Source: Pyxicephalus adspersus (Eukaryota > Chordata > Amphibia > Anura > Pyxicephalidae). Taken from it: a DNA stretch of 64,000 nt. The DNA lies in the NCBI RefSeq assembly GCF_032062135.1, contig NC_092860.1, forward strand, positions 61,650,597 through 61,714,596, in the 5' to 3' direction. Below the pieces are notes generated by a model. It did not search any database. It saw nothing but the letters and a program-made list of their open reading frames with translations, and was not told the DNA's origin. Shown piece by piece: positions 1 through 12,000 of this stretch (within the stretch, counting starts at the first letter, position 1; every line of letters begins with the position of its first letter). The position numbers and the translations under genes are program-made.

Positions 1-148
1 CACCTACTAGATTGTAAGCTCTTCGGGGCAGGGTCCTCTCCTCCTGTATCACTGTCTGTATTAGTCTGTCATTTGCAATCCCTATTTATTGTACAGCGCT
101 GCGTAATATGTTGGCGCTATATAAATCCTGTTTATTAATAATAATAAT
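1..148 (+). repeat. L2-type LINE 3' tail (copy 1 of 5)
   Basis: The segment runs from a 'gattgtaagctcttcgggg' start through 'tacagcgctgcgtaatatg' to a (TAA)n end. This layout is typical of the 3' tails of vertebrate L2 elements and L2-mobilised SINEs. Four more copies occur in this window (two orientations). No coding part of L2 is attached. It abuts the foldback that starts at about 145. The family name is from recall of the tail pattern, not a search. Confidence 0.7.
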
Positions 149-2062
149 TTAATGTTGGTAGTAACTAAAGGTAGTATTCTATGCACTTACTGATCACAAA
201 ATGGCACCTATGTCAGGAGAGGATAAGCTTCAGAGGATACATCTAAAAACAGTGGAGCAATTAAAAAGAAAAAGGAAAGAGTATGTATTAGAGATGACCA
301 TTGAGATTCTCAATAGATACCTATTTGTGGTTTCAGTTGTAATGTAGGTCACTAGTAATATAATAGAGGTCTTACCTGTTCAAAGATGATGTGGTATAGA
401 AGGTGAACAAAATCCATTCCACAGCCAGCCACCAGGGGACTGGGCTTGTTGATATCTGGCTTTTAAGTAGCAATCTGTATAGGCTAATTGGAAGTTAGTG
501 CAGCTGTGCGTGGATACCCACAAGCGCATTGGAGCATCTAGGGGCGAAAGTGTAGTGTTACTTCTGCCTTTCTCTATGTGAAAAGATCGTATAAGACTGT
601 GCATGCGGTCACACAAGCTTATAACTTGTATGAGAGGAGTACATCTGTGCTTGTGTCGTGCATAGGAACGTGCAAGCGCATCGGCAAATCTAAGGGTGGA
701 AGAGTTAGCTGCTATTGCCCTTCATTGTGTGATAAGATCACAGCTGGGTGTATATGCGGCGCCGTGTGCTGCCAGCAACTCCAAAGGGGTTGAACTTGAA
801 AGAAGTACAGGGATGTTTTGAAGCCCAGCCATGGGACATTTATTTTAAAGTGATGGTAAAAAAAGACGCTAGACATTTATAATAGGAATGGTATCATCTC
901 TTCCAAGATGCCAGATTCAAAGATAAACCATATATGCGGTAAATGGGAGAAACATATTTGTACAATATGAACTTATAAAAGAATATACATAATACAATGT
1001 AGATATACCAGAACTATTGGATTCCAAAATCCATATAAATATCAGGGGACAAAAATATTGTAACATCTAAAAGGGGTATATCTGATATTAGTACCATATG
1101 AGCATATAAAAAGGTATACATAACACAATGTAGATATATCAGAAATATTGGATTCCAAAATCCACATGATTAACAAACAAGGACGAAAGTGTTTTTTAAT
1201 CTATAGAAGGGTTATTCCTGATATGGAGTAGAATATGTGAAGGATACTGGTTATCAATGGGTGAGATTGGTAACTCCAGGGAGGTCTGGGAGGGGCATCT
1301 TGGAAGAGATGATACCATTCCTATTATAAACGTCTTGCGACTTTATTACCATCACTTTAAAATAAATGTCCCATGGCTGGGCTTCAAAACATCCCTGTCC
1401 TTCCTACTAGTTCAACCCCCTTAGAGTTGCTGGCACCACATGGCGCCGCATATACACCCAGCTATGATCTTATCACACAATGAAGGGCAGTAGCAGCTAT
1501 ACTCTTCCACCCTTAGATTTGCGGATGCGCTTGCCAGTTCTTATGCACGACACAAGCGCTGATGTACTCCTATCATACAAGGTATAAGCTTGTGTGACCG
1601 CATGCGCAGTCTAATATGATCTTTTCACATAGAGGAGGGCGGAAGTAACACTACACTTCCAACCCTAGATGCTCCAATGCACTTGTGGGTATCCATGCCC
1701 AGCCACACTAACTGCCAATTAGCCTATACAGATTGCTATTGAAATGCCAGATATTAGCAAGCCCAGTCCCCTGGTGGCTGGCTGCGGATAGGATTTTGTT
1801 CACCTTCTATACCACATCATCTATGAACAGGTAAGAACTCTAATATACTACTAGTGACCTACATTACAACTAAAAACACAAATAGGTATCTATTGAGAAT
1901 CTCAATGGTCATCTCTAACACATACTCTTTCCTTTTTCTTTTTAATTGCTCCACTGTTTTCAGGTGTATCCTCTGAAGAATATCCTCTCCTGACATAGGT
2001 GCCATTTTGTGATCAGTAAGTGCAAAGAATACTACCCTTAGTCACTACCAACATTTAATTAA
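145..2062. repeat. 1.9-kb foldback (long inverted repeat)
   Basis: Positions about 145-908 are the imperfect reverse complement of about 1296-2062. Examples are 'ctgatcacaaaatggcacc' near 190 against its complement near 2000, and 'tggcatcttggaagagatg' near 1295 against its complement near 890. The roughly 390-bp spacer contains two direct copies of a 68-bp block (970-1037 and 1101-1168). The arms contain a CpG-bearing 'catgcgcag' stretch like that in the large inverted repeat at 5.65-21.36 kb, which suggests a related Penelope-type terminal repeat. There is no credible ORF; those overlapping it are short and unrelated to known proteins. Confidence 0.8.
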
Positions 2063-3139
2063 TTTGGTTTCGCATCAGTATTTAGTTTATCAGTATTCCT
2101 CACATTTTTACCTTGTCTCTAGCTACCATCTCTTCAGGACTGGTTATCCCACACTATCCATACAGTCTATCTCTTCGATAGATATAAACGCATATAGTAA
2201 GTAAGAATACTTTACTCCATTTATAACATACCCACAAACTTCCAACCCTTTATACGCATCCAATAAACATAAACAACATTTTTATTTTTAATTTTTGATT
2301 TTAATTTGAATGGTCTATTATATTCACATGCTTGCCTATTTCAAGGACGACTGTAACACCTAATAGGACTTTATTGCCACTAAAATTGTAAATGTTTTCC
2401 CACACTCATTGCCTTTACTCATCTTAATCCATTTTTTCTAAAATTACCTCGAGTATAATATACATTATACCCATCATTTTTCCTATAGATTTTCATCTAT
2501 ATCCCTATTTGCAACCCTATGATCCAGCACCATATCTACTTTGGTATCTTTCACAACATTACAGTGATTCTTTTCTCTCACATTCTGACTTTTGACTCAC
2601 TCCCTTTATTTTCAGTAAGTCCTTTTTATACCTTTCTGATATGTTAACTTTATAACTTATATATGCTGATTCACTGACTGGGAAAATCATTTATCAGAAA
2701 TTATTGGAGGTATACATGAATAAGAATGGCTATGTTTTTGGTTTATAAATGCTTTATATTGGTTGAATATTTATCCATTCATCCGTATATATAACTGTTT
2801 CTGAATATGTATAATAACGAGTCATCCATCTTGATGTATTATATCTTTCTCTATAGTTTATATCTACTTAAGTCTCTTGAGGAAGCCAATGATTTTGCGA
2901 AACATGTCGGGTAATTTCCAAAGACACTCTTTGATGCACACTGATTTATTATATCTTTGATTAACACTTTTTCACATGTATGTTTTATTAATGATCTGCT
3001 TTCCTCTATACTTATATAGTTCATATGTATTGAAATATGTAACTATGAAGTAATACACTCTTAATTTAACGTTACCTTACTATTGTCCTGTTTTCCAAAA
3101 ACATAGACACAAACGCTTTAATAACATACAAATATTAAG
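2063..3139. other. AT-rich sequence after the foldback, no gene
   Basis: No coding region is seen. The stretch is AT-rich and its last part (about 2840-2950) contains a hammerhead-like hairpin of the same type as in the Penelope-flanking repeats, so it is probably an old Penelope terminal-repeat relic. Confidence 0.45.
2877..2911 (+). other. Hammerhead-ribozyme-like hairpin motif 1
   Basis: TTGAGGAA, a weak GC..GC stem, GAAAC, then ATGTC followed by GGG. This follows the order of a hammerhead core (CTGANGA, stem II, GAAA, short stem III, GTC) but has one extra A before stem II and a T in place of the first C. Five related motifs occur in the window. Activity is not expected from this copy. 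Confidence 0.4.
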
Positions 3140-4440
3140 CTAGCAAATGCCTGTCTTTCTCTTCTTCCCTCCTTATTGTCTAATTCATATTTCTGGCTTG
3201 AGAAGACAGAACCTTTCTTACACTGATATAGTGAGAAACGGATCCCCTTTCTTCCTTATGTTTAATGCAAGACCTTCCTTCCAACCCTGCTTCCCTAGCT
3301 CCATACATTATACAAGTTTTTATGCGTGGAACATATCACATCATCTACCTTACACTTCCATATTATAGTACTGCTCACAGTGGATAAGGACCCATTGAAG
3401 TGTTCTAGTTACAGGCCCATAGCACTACCGAATGTGGACTTTCTTTTATAGGATTTTTACAAGAATCCTTGCAGATAGACTCTCCAGGTTTCTCCCAAGA
3501 CTTATCCACATGGACCAGACTGGGTTTATATCACTTTGTCATGCCAGTGATAGTAGATGCAGAGTAATTGATCTAATTGATTTAGTTACCAAGCGGGGCA
3601 CTGCCCAGGTAGTATTGAGCCTTGGCGCTGAAAAGACTCAGCTGGCCCTTCATGTGTGCTAGGACGATAAGGTATAAGAGGCCTATTTGTGAATGCTATC
3701 CTATCCTTTATTTCCTCCCCATCCGCTTCTTTAAAACTCCTACATGCTATTTCCCCCTTTTCCAATTTTTAGTGGCAACCGCCAAGGCTGCCCCCTCTCT
3801 CCTTCACATTTCGCCCTCTCTATTGAACCTCTTGCAGCCCACATTCCCTGTAACCAAATATACAAGGAGTTTCCATAAACCATAAAAATGATACCACTTT
3901 GCTATATGCAAATTATGTGCTACCTTAACTGATCCATTAATTTCCCTCCTGAATCTATGGGAAGAGTTTTCAAGTTATGGTTGTGTGTCTGGGTACAGGG
4001 TCAATTCCAGTAAGACAGAAGCACTTCCCTACAATCTTCTTTTCCACCTAAGTGAAAGACAGATAGCTTGCAATATTTAGGCATACAGATTGCATCATCT
4101 TACTCTCTTTTGTATGCCAAGAATTACCCACACAACATCTGTGACTTTTGAACTTTTGAACATGGATAAATCAAGGACACACCACCTTTCCTTTTTTGAC
4201 AGAATTGCCTCGGTCCCCCACACATAATCTCCAGCATATAGGGGGAGTAGGAGAAAAGTTGGACTGCCCCAATCCATCACACATTACTTTGTTATGGGGG
4301 TCCTCTCTTCCAATTGAGCATATCTTTTGGATTCAGAAAGGATAGACAAAATTACACTATTCAACCTCAAATAGTCCCTAGTACTAAATCTATGATTATC
4401 TCCTCTTACTCCTCCCTTCCCTGATTGTCTATCCATTTCT
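3140..4440 (+). pseudogene. L1-clade ORF2 reverse transcriptase relic
   Basis: Broken translations give the L1 reverse transcriptase order. There is a 'YRPIALPNVDF' block (about 3408-3440), then 'RILADRLSRFLPRLIH' and 'MDQTGF' (3460-3525). A decayed YADD-like 'LYANYVL' follows near 3903, then an 'NSSKTEALP' block near 4005 and a 'SSYSLLYAKNYP' block near 4097. Stops and frameshifts are frequent. The segment upstream of 3380 still reads as weak L1 RT N-terminal sequence. Neither the endonuclease nor a 3' tail with target duplication can be seen, so this is a truncated old insertion. L1 clade is secure; the subfamily is not. Confidence 0.75.
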
Positions 4441-5649
4441 TTCTCAAATTTTATATGGTCTTCAGATTTTATGTCAATGCAAAATGTGGTTAAATAGTAT
4501 TAAGTGCACAGTGAGGTCTGCAATTTTTTATTTTATATTTTCAGGAAGACAAGTCACCTAATCTGACTGGTCATAGTTTATGGACAGATTAAGGGCTTGT
4601 TATTGCTAAAGGAAAGTGAATTTTTTTTTCCACAAAAGTTGTGTTTCAACTAGATCTAGCCCTAGGGGGCACATTTGAAGTTCTGCTGCATTCACACTGG
4701 CTGTGAGGTTGCATCTATTGCTTCCTAGTGTCAGGAACCAATGCCGCTTGAAAAACAGCTAGGTCTAAAAAATAACAGCAGTTATTAACCTCAGGTGATT
4801 ATCAGTTGCCAGTATTCACTCAGGAGCAGTAAAACATTTTTACTGCTAATGTGTACTAAACCTAACTTGTTACACCACATTCATTACATTCTTACACTAC
4901 TGCATAGGATTACACTGGAAAAATACGACATAAAACAAAATATAAGGGGTTACTGGAAACCTATGGCATCAACAACTAGGAGCACAAAATTTGCCATGTC
5001 TTGCCCTGCCCAGATTTTGACCATCCAGCTTTAGCTTCCCACCACACAGCTAAAAAAATATTTGGGGAGAACACTGCTAGGGTAGAAAAGGCTAAAAAAA
5101 AAAAAAAAAAAAGGCTCACAACCGTTGGCATCCTTAAACTTGTGAGAATGGCATAAAATAATACTTTTGTGATGTTCTTCATTCAGCAGTACACTGGAAG
5201 AGAGATTGCACATGACAGGAAGGTCCAATAGGGCCTCCTCATACGTCTATAAACCAAACCAGAATATAAGCCAGAAGACGACCACCATAGGCAATGTAAT
5301 GCACTATTCCAGAAAACCAGAGTCCAGCACAGGGTCACAAATGTAATTTTATGTTCTGATCTGATTCCTTAGTTTCAGGCACGGAGCATGTTACCTAACC
5401 AGGTGCCAATGTAAAAGCCTACCTTATAATTTTTTATCAGCTAAGGTACAAAGGCAGAGGATGAAACTGAGAGCTACAGTGATCCAGAACATGAGCAATA
5501 TTATTTTATTTATTTTTTTAGATTAGTGAGTATAAAAATGGTAGGGTTTCCTATTTTTCAAAAAAAATGTACTTAAAAAATTTAATTTGGGGATGTGTTT
5601 CACAAAAAGGGATGACCCCAAAATATGTGAAAAGAGGGTTAACTCCTAG
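4441..5649 (+). repeat. Dispersed repeat with hAT-like end, then unassigned sequence
   Basis: About 4560-5076 shares long stretches with 38640-39312 (same strand) and, inverted, with 49530-49690 and 50010-50280. Shared landmarks are 'cttgttacaccacattcat', 'aacaactaggagcac' and an end reading 'ggggagaacactg'. The terminal CAGTGTTCTCCCC (read inward) resembles a hAT-type terminal inverted repeat. There is a poly-A run at about 5094-5112. From 5077 to 5649 I see only AT-rich sequence without a gene. Confidence 0.6.
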
Positions 5650-5889
5650 TTGCCTAGCCTGAAGTTACATATTGAGTATAGGGGAGAGAAAGAGAAAAAG
5701 ACAGGCTTTTGAAGGGCAAGGTATTTACAATAAAATCACTAATTTTTAATAAATTGAGACATATTTAAAACATAGAACAAAAGTCTCCATAGTTAACCCT
5801 AGGCTAACATAGGTACACTAATTTAAATATCTAAAGTAGGAATGTTGTGTTCCATCATACTGAATTTGCAGTAGTAGTTAAGTTTCCCA

Positions 5890-5922
5890 CCCGACACATT
5901 TCGCCCCGCAGGGCTTTTTCAG
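5890..5922 (-). other. Hammerhead-ribozyme-like hairpin motif 2
   Basis: On the minus strand: CTGAAAAA, a GCCC/GGGC stem, GAAAT, then GTGTC and GGG. It is the partner in the left arm of the motif at 21094-21126. Stem II is perfect but the core has one base more than a canonical hammerhead. Confidence 0.45.
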
Positions 5923-7719
5923 GGCTAAGGGGAGACCTTTGAGCTTATAATGATATACAGTATTAACAATCAATATAAGCAAACACAACGATGGTATACC
6001 AGCACTGTGGGATATAATAATATATACCAAGACTTACTTGGTAAAGTTGCTGAGACTTTTTACCGCATAAAGGGCATCTGATACAAAACTACTACTTGAG
6101 AGTACTCTGATATTAAAACCAGTATCAATTTGGACATGCTGCAGTTGGGGGGAAAAAAGCGTGAGTAAGTGTTGGAACATAGTATGTGAATCCAAATGGT
6201 GATGGAGAGGAAATTACTTTAAAGGAGGTGAGTGAAAAGGTGGTGGGTACTTTATTTAAAACAGGGAGTATATGTTTATATGCGGTTATCAATAGTTGTT
6301 TTTTGATGGGACAGACATATTAACTGGAAATCAAGGGAGGCGATACCAGGTATTTACATGTAATGTAGATGCTGCTTCTATTCATATGGAATGCAGAATA
6401 AAATTGTAAACTAAGAAAAAATTAGGCTTGGTAGGAAGGTAAGTAATCAGAGATACACCATGTGTAAAAAGTTTTTTTTTTTTTTTTTTTAGAGATTTGC
6501 CGAGAATATATTTTAGATACATTGGGTTGTAATAACGAAAATGGCCCCAAGATGGCACCAAAGCGGCGTTACCTGGTGATATTTGGATGAATCCGAACAA
6601 AATGGTTGTTCAAACGGATATCGAAGTGTTATTTCTAAAAGTGACAGATAAATTCCACATCATCAGACAGAGGTTTGTGAGTGTCTAAAAATCAGTGAGA
6701 AAATAGAGCTAGATAGTAACACTTGCCTACCTTAGATGATTAGTGTTGAAAAGGTAAGAGCCTATTGCTTATTATGCCTTAGGGTTATTTGCTAAGTGAA
6801 AATTAAAGGGAACAGGAAGAATTCATTTTTATTAGTATTGTTACTGATAAAGTATAATGTATTGAGTGGGTATGTATAAAAAGGTATCTATATATGTTAA
6901 AGTCTACTTGTCTATCCTGTGTTAGTGGGAGATCCTGAAGAAAAAAAACTGAGGTCTTGTGCGTTTGAATTACTATAGGAAAAAATATGGCAAATAAGAG
7001 ATAGTTGTTTAGGGTGATAGTATCATTCCCAGAGTGTTTTGGATGTGATAAAAGTACTTACTGAATCGTTGTGGTATAGTGGTGAACCACAGACAGCTGT
7101 CCAAAGGGGAACAGAGCTGCCTGCTGTTCATCCTTAAAATGGTTAATGAGAGACGGGTACTACGCATGCGTCAGAAGCTGCGGATGCGCAGTGTACCGGT
7201 CTATGCTTACAGTGGAGATACTTCCACCCTATCCTTTCTGAATGCGCCTGTGTAGAGGAGACGGACTGACTTTCGCCCTAATGTGGTGCTTGAATGGGGT
7301 GGCTATTTACGCCCATAGTTTCCTATGTGTTTCCTGCGGTTTAGGCTTGGTTAGTTGATAGGCAGGGGGAGATATAGTGGAGTGATCAGAGAGATCGCTG
7401 TCTTCTGTAATTTGCTCTTACTCAAGGCATGGAAAATGGAAGATCTTGTGGTCTATATTAAAATATTAATATCCTATAGGAATGTATATATGGAGGTAAT
7501 TTTTTTTACATATGGGAAATATAAAAACAAAAAGTGAAATAAAACGATGGATAGCAAGATCAAAAATTGATACTGAGTATTAATGACCCGATGATTAGAA
7601 TGTCAATAATTATAACTAGGGGTAATAGGCAGTTTCAGCAATACAAGCGGAGAGATTATATGACATGATAGATGTTGATATATCAGATGTGCACATACAT
7701 TAAAACAAAATACAGTATA

Positions 7720-7724
<5 letters not shown>

Positions 7725-7766
<42 letters not shown>
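7725..7766. repeat. (TA)n microsatellite
   Basis: An uninterrupted TA run of about 42 bases, present only in the left arm of the large inverted repeat. Confidence 0.95.
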
Positions 7767-7772
<6 letters not shown>

Positions 7773-8159
7773 CACAATATATATTGTATACTATACAATG
7801 TAAAGACAAATTACATATTAGGCTAATAGGTGTAAACAAATGGGTATACATTGTAGTTGGTTCCTATAGTAACACAGATGATATACACAGATAATGGATG
7901 GATATTATAAAATATCACTTTTTAAATATATGCAGTCCAGAATTATTAAACACAAATATTAGTCATAATTAGCTGCCATACTGGAAGTGCAAGATTATTG
8001 AAGCATCACAAAAAAAAGAGTTATTATTAAATGATAATTAAAGGTTTGATACAGTAATTTACAAAAGGCTTATTTAATCCCTAAAGGTAACGTGGAGGGG
8101 GGGGAAGAACATAACGCTTCTTGATGTTGATTATGGATTATGGAAATGTTGATTATGGA

Positions 8160-8470
8160 AGATGAAGACATTCCTAGTGAGAATATATTGTAATAATGAT
8201 GCTTTGAACAGTTCAAATGCTTGATTGGATAGGTAGTGAGCATAATGCTCTTTTTGTCACAATTGACGTGAAGGCACTCTACTGCAGCATTCCACACACC
8301 AAAGGTTTATCAATAATACAAGAAGAATTACACCATCACTACCCAGGTCCAGACGGAGAGGAAGCCAAACCCGCAGTGATAAGGTTAGAAAATACCACTA
8401 GAGTGGTTGCCGAGCCAATAGTACACAAGAGAAAACGTGGAAAGATGGCGGCTCTTTATGGCAGAAAATA
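8160..8470 (+). pseudogene. Penelope-like reverse transcriptase fragment
   Basis: A short open frame (from 8217) includes 'LFVTIDVKALYCSIPHTKG' (about 8250-8307). This matches the catalytic motif A region of Penelope-like reverse transcriptases; compare 'DVEAIYSSIPHDKG' in the larger element at 10.2 kb. Downstream residues (to about 8350) still fit, then similarity ends. The piece has no partner in the right arm, so it entered the left arm after the inverted repeat had formed or was lost from the other side. It differs from the central element and may derive from another Penelope family. Confidence 0.7.
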
Positions 8471-8515
8471 AGTCTAGCATGACATAAAACCTTTTATTTC
8501 AGTTACTAAAACATA

Positions 8516-9059
8516 TACCGTATTTTTCGCCGTATAAGACGCTCCGGAATATAAGACGCACCCAATTTTAAAGGAGGAAAATCTAGAATAAAAGATTCTG
8601 AAAGATTATTCCCCTTCTGATCACTCATGTGCTGTTCATACTGGTATTCCCCTTCTGATCACTCATGTGCCATTCAAATTCCCTTTCTGATCACTCTGTA
8701 CCTTTCAAATTCCCTTTCTGATCACTCTGTGTCATTCAAACTCCCCTTCTGATCACTCTGTCATTCAAATTCCCCTTCTGATCACTCTGTGCTTTTTTTC
8801 TATTGTACGGCAGTTAGGACAGGGAACAGCAGGTGGCGCTGTTTCGGCTTCTTTCGCTTTGCTTTACAGACAGGAGAAAACACGATGCTGGCAGAGAAGA
8901 GAGACACGCTGCAGCCAGAGACAAACGCAGGATCGGGTATCGGGTGAGTGTAATATTTTAATTATTTTTTTTAGCGCATTTGTCGTATAGGACGCACTAA
9001 CTTTTCCCCCCCAGTTTTGGGGAAGAAAAAGTGCGTCTTATATGGCAAAAAATACGGTA
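8516..9059. mobile_element. MITE with TACCGTATTTTT terminal inverted repeats
   Basis: The left end reads TACCGTATTTTTCGCC followed by GTATAAGACGC. The right end read inward is TACCGTATTTTTTGCC followed by ATATAAGACGC. A TA dinucleotide ends both sides, so the target duplication may be TA. The interior (about 8605-8795) holds six degenerate copies of a 37-40 bp unit containing 'ccttctgatcactc'. There is no transposase. Confidence 0.75.
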
Positions 9060-9172
9060 CTTCTTAGAAACATAACTGGTGAAAGAGGCCATGGCAATGT
9101 TCAACCATGACTTTATAAAATACTCTCACTATAGAGTCCAAGATGTGGGTCAGTTCTGTACTCATGGTCTCT

Positions 9173-9206
9173 CCCGACACGTTTTGCCCTAAAAGGGCTT
9201 CCTCAG
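9173..9206 (-). other. Hammerhead-ribozyme-like hairpin motif 3
   Basis: On the minus strand: TCCC, CTGAGGAA, GCCC-loop-GGGC, AAAAC, GTGTC, GGGA. The outer TCCC and GGGA can pair as a stem I next to the GTC. This is the best-preserved architecture of the six, although G12 of a hammerhead is replaced by A and the core has one extra base. Its right-arm partner is 18925-18952. Confidence 0.5.
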
Positions 9207-9699
9207 GGGATTGCCAAAACCCTAGAAATTACATTATTGATAGTATAGTATAGAATTTCCACAGTATTCTTACAATTTTGACAAAGTTGAAATAAGCAGA
9301 TTCATATAAATAGTCTTGACTTACTTGGTATATTGACCTCACGAGAAGAAGGTGGAAGAGTACATTCAACCCAGAAAATGTCACAAAAATGGAGAAATGA
9401 CTCGACTGGAGATTCTACAATTTCATATGAAAAATAATCGCAAGTGTAAATAAACATGTTAATGTATTGGGATAAAGATAAAGAAAATATTTAGGAAATA
9501 TAATTCCTACTTGGATGGCTATCTTAATGATGTAATAATTATTAATTATTCCAGATCTAGTGGATCTTTATCTTTATGCCAATACATAAAAATGTTTATT
9601 TACACTTGCGATTATTTTTCATATGAAATTGTAGAAGAGAGCATATAAATGAGATTCCAACTCCAAATGACAAGCTCCCCCTCCCCCACCAACTATCTT

Positions 9700-12000
9700 T
9701 TCATCCTACAAACTAAGTCATGATGAAATTATTCTTTTGAAACTAGGACTGTCATTTTGTCTATCCTCAAATCTTGACAAATTTGAAACCATTAAGGAAC
9801 CTAATTTATTAATTAGAAATCTCACTTTAAAAGTGATGTTTGATAAGACACCCACACAAAACCAACTATCCCTGCCTGTGGAATTTAACGAATTTAACAT
9901 CCAAGATTTCAAAAATCTTAAAACACTCCAACAACTCTTAGTGGAAAACGAATCAATGGAAAATGAGACACCACATAAATGGGGGCCCATCACATCTTCC
10001 TACCAACTACCTATGAGAGGCCCCAAATCCACATTTTTTTCCCCAAATCTCGCTATACCCTCATATACAAACCTTTCTAAATCTTGTCACAGAGGACATT
10101 GAAAATATTAATAATTCATTTCTCTAAACCAGAGACAACCTAGGTCCGTCACTTAGAAAGGCCCTAATAAACCTAAAAGAGAACAAGATTATAATAAAAC
10201 CATCAGACAAGGGAGGAAATATAGTGATTTTAAATACTGACCACTACGAGAAAATATGTTATAAAATCCTAAACAATCTTAACTGGAACACAGAAATTTC
10301 AGACAGTGTTATCAAATCCTTCTATGATCAATACTACTGGATCATTATGTCAGCCTTCCATAGAGGCATTATCAATCAAAAGATGAAAGATTATTTATAT
10401 GTGAAATATCCAACCATTCCAACCTTTTACGCTTTACCTAAAATTCACAAGGATCCTATAAATCCATCAGGACGACCTATCATATCAGGGATAGGATCGA
10501 TATCTTTGAACACTAGTGAATTAGTGGATTCCTTCTTAAGACCAATTGTCTATACCATTTCATCATATCTCAAGGACACAATTCATCTATTAAAATTACC
10601 TTCCGAGATACAAGTACCTTCTAACGCTTATTTGGTTACCATTGACGTGGAAGCCATATATTCCAGTATCCCTCATGACAAAGGCATCATTTATAAGTAC
10701 ATACAAGATTTCTATCCCCAAAATACTACCTTTAACCAATTCATCCACAATCTGCTACAATATATTTTACCAATTGTATTTAAGTTCAAAGACACCCATT
10801 ATCTACAACAATGGGGAGTCACAATGGGCACAAGATGTGCACCATCGTATGCAAACATCTATTTGGGACAATGGGAAAAACAAATCCTCTCCAATCCATC
10901 TAACAACAAATCTTCTCCAGATCAAATTATGGAGAATATATATATAGATGATATCCTTCTCATATGGACAGGGTCGGATGCCTTCCTTAATTAATTTTTC
11001 TGCGAGTTACAAATAAATACCTTTAACTTGGCTTTCACCATGTACTTTAGTAAATCTAAAGTTCCCTTCCTAGACACGTATCTATTCATCACAGACAAAG
11101 GTACCATCGATACAACCCTTTTTAGAAAGGACACCGCAGGTAACACAATTCTACATTCAGATAGCGCACACCCAGTACCTTTAAAGACAAGTACCCCCTT
11201 GAGTCAATACATCAGGATCAGACGAAATTGCTCCACAGATTATAACCTTGAAGTAGAAGCCAAAGCCCTGCAAAAAACATCACTTGCAAGAGGTTATTGT
11301 AAAAACCTTCTCAAAAGGCATACCAGAAAGCTAAAACACTTAACCGTATTTGGCTGTTAACTAAAACCGAAACAGATAATTCTGACAAACTGGTTAGGTT
11401 AATTACAAGGTACAACAACCACCAACATCAAGCAGTTTCCAACATCCTACGAAAACATTGGCACATTCTACGATCCGATACAAAGACATCCAAATTTGTT
11501 TTACCATGCCCATCTATCACCTTCAGGAAATCTGCCTCTTTAAAAGATAATCTGGTTTGTAGTCATTATTCATCTTAACAGCAAAACCTACCACAACCAC
11601 TACCACCAGGAACCTTTAGGTGTGGTGGATGTCCTTAGTGCCCTTGGCTTAAAGAACAAAAAGAACTTCTATTGCCAAAAAAGCAAATACATAAAATCAA
11701 TACATTACATGTATTTGTAAGAGATTTTATGTAGAAAAAACCAAAAGGACACTTCGTAAGAGAATGTATGAACATTTGTAGTCCATTAGTACAGGCAAAA
11801 TGGTCACAGCGATTAGTTTCCATGTAGGAACACATCACAACTTTGATAATTCTGAAATCTCTTTTTCTGTTTTAGAACATATCGACCCTAACCCTAAAGG
11901 GGGTGTAGACCAACTTTTACTTCAAGCTGAAACTAAATGGATTTCTATCTTTAAAAGCTACCTCTCCACCTGGATTAAACAACGTTTTGTCGTTTAAACG
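9700..12000 (+). pseudogene. Penelope-like element polyprotein (RT plus GIY-YIG endonuclease), frameshifted
   Basis: An N-terminal piece (9737-10102) reads 'KLGLSFCLSSN'. The reverse transcriptase (about 10190-10994) has 'PSDKGGNIVI', 'LPKIHKDP', 'GRPIISG', 'DVEAIYSSIPHDKG', 'MGTRCAPSYANIYLG' and the catalytic 'YIDDILLIW'. After a stop at 10993 the thumb and linker continue (11028-11360). A 'CGGCP.C' zinc-finger relic lies near 11620. The GIY-YIG endonuclease core 'KRFYVEKTKRTLRKRMYEH' is at about 11715-11774, and 'VLEHIDPN...GG' to 'LLQAETKWI' at 11870-11945. The encoded protein would nick DNA and prime reverse transcription at chromosome sites. Several stops and frameshifts make it inactive, but both catalytic domains are readable, so the insertion is not very old. 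Family assignment rests on motif order and is firm. Confidence 0.92.

Larger units (their letters stand above)
5650..9545. repeat. Left arm of giant inverted repeat around the Penelope-like element
   Basis: This arm is the reverse complement of the right arm. Anchors are 5662-5760 with 21240-21350, 6090-6160 with 20875-20945, 6930-7100 with 19820-19990, 7140-7345 with 19550-19790, 7930-8017 with 18960-19045, 9165-9420 with 18680-18950 and 9430-9530 with 13860-13945. The stretch from about 8018 to 9160 has no partner: it is an insertion into this arm (a Penelope fragment plus a MITE). A (TA)n microsatellite at 7725-7766 is also absent from the other arm. I read the arm as an inverted Penelope-type terminal repeat; its identity is inferred from its position. 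Confidence 0.85.

Noticed and set aside
8217..8471. An independent host gene.
   Set aside because: The recognisable part is a Penelope reverse transcriptase motif; the rest is unrelated flank.
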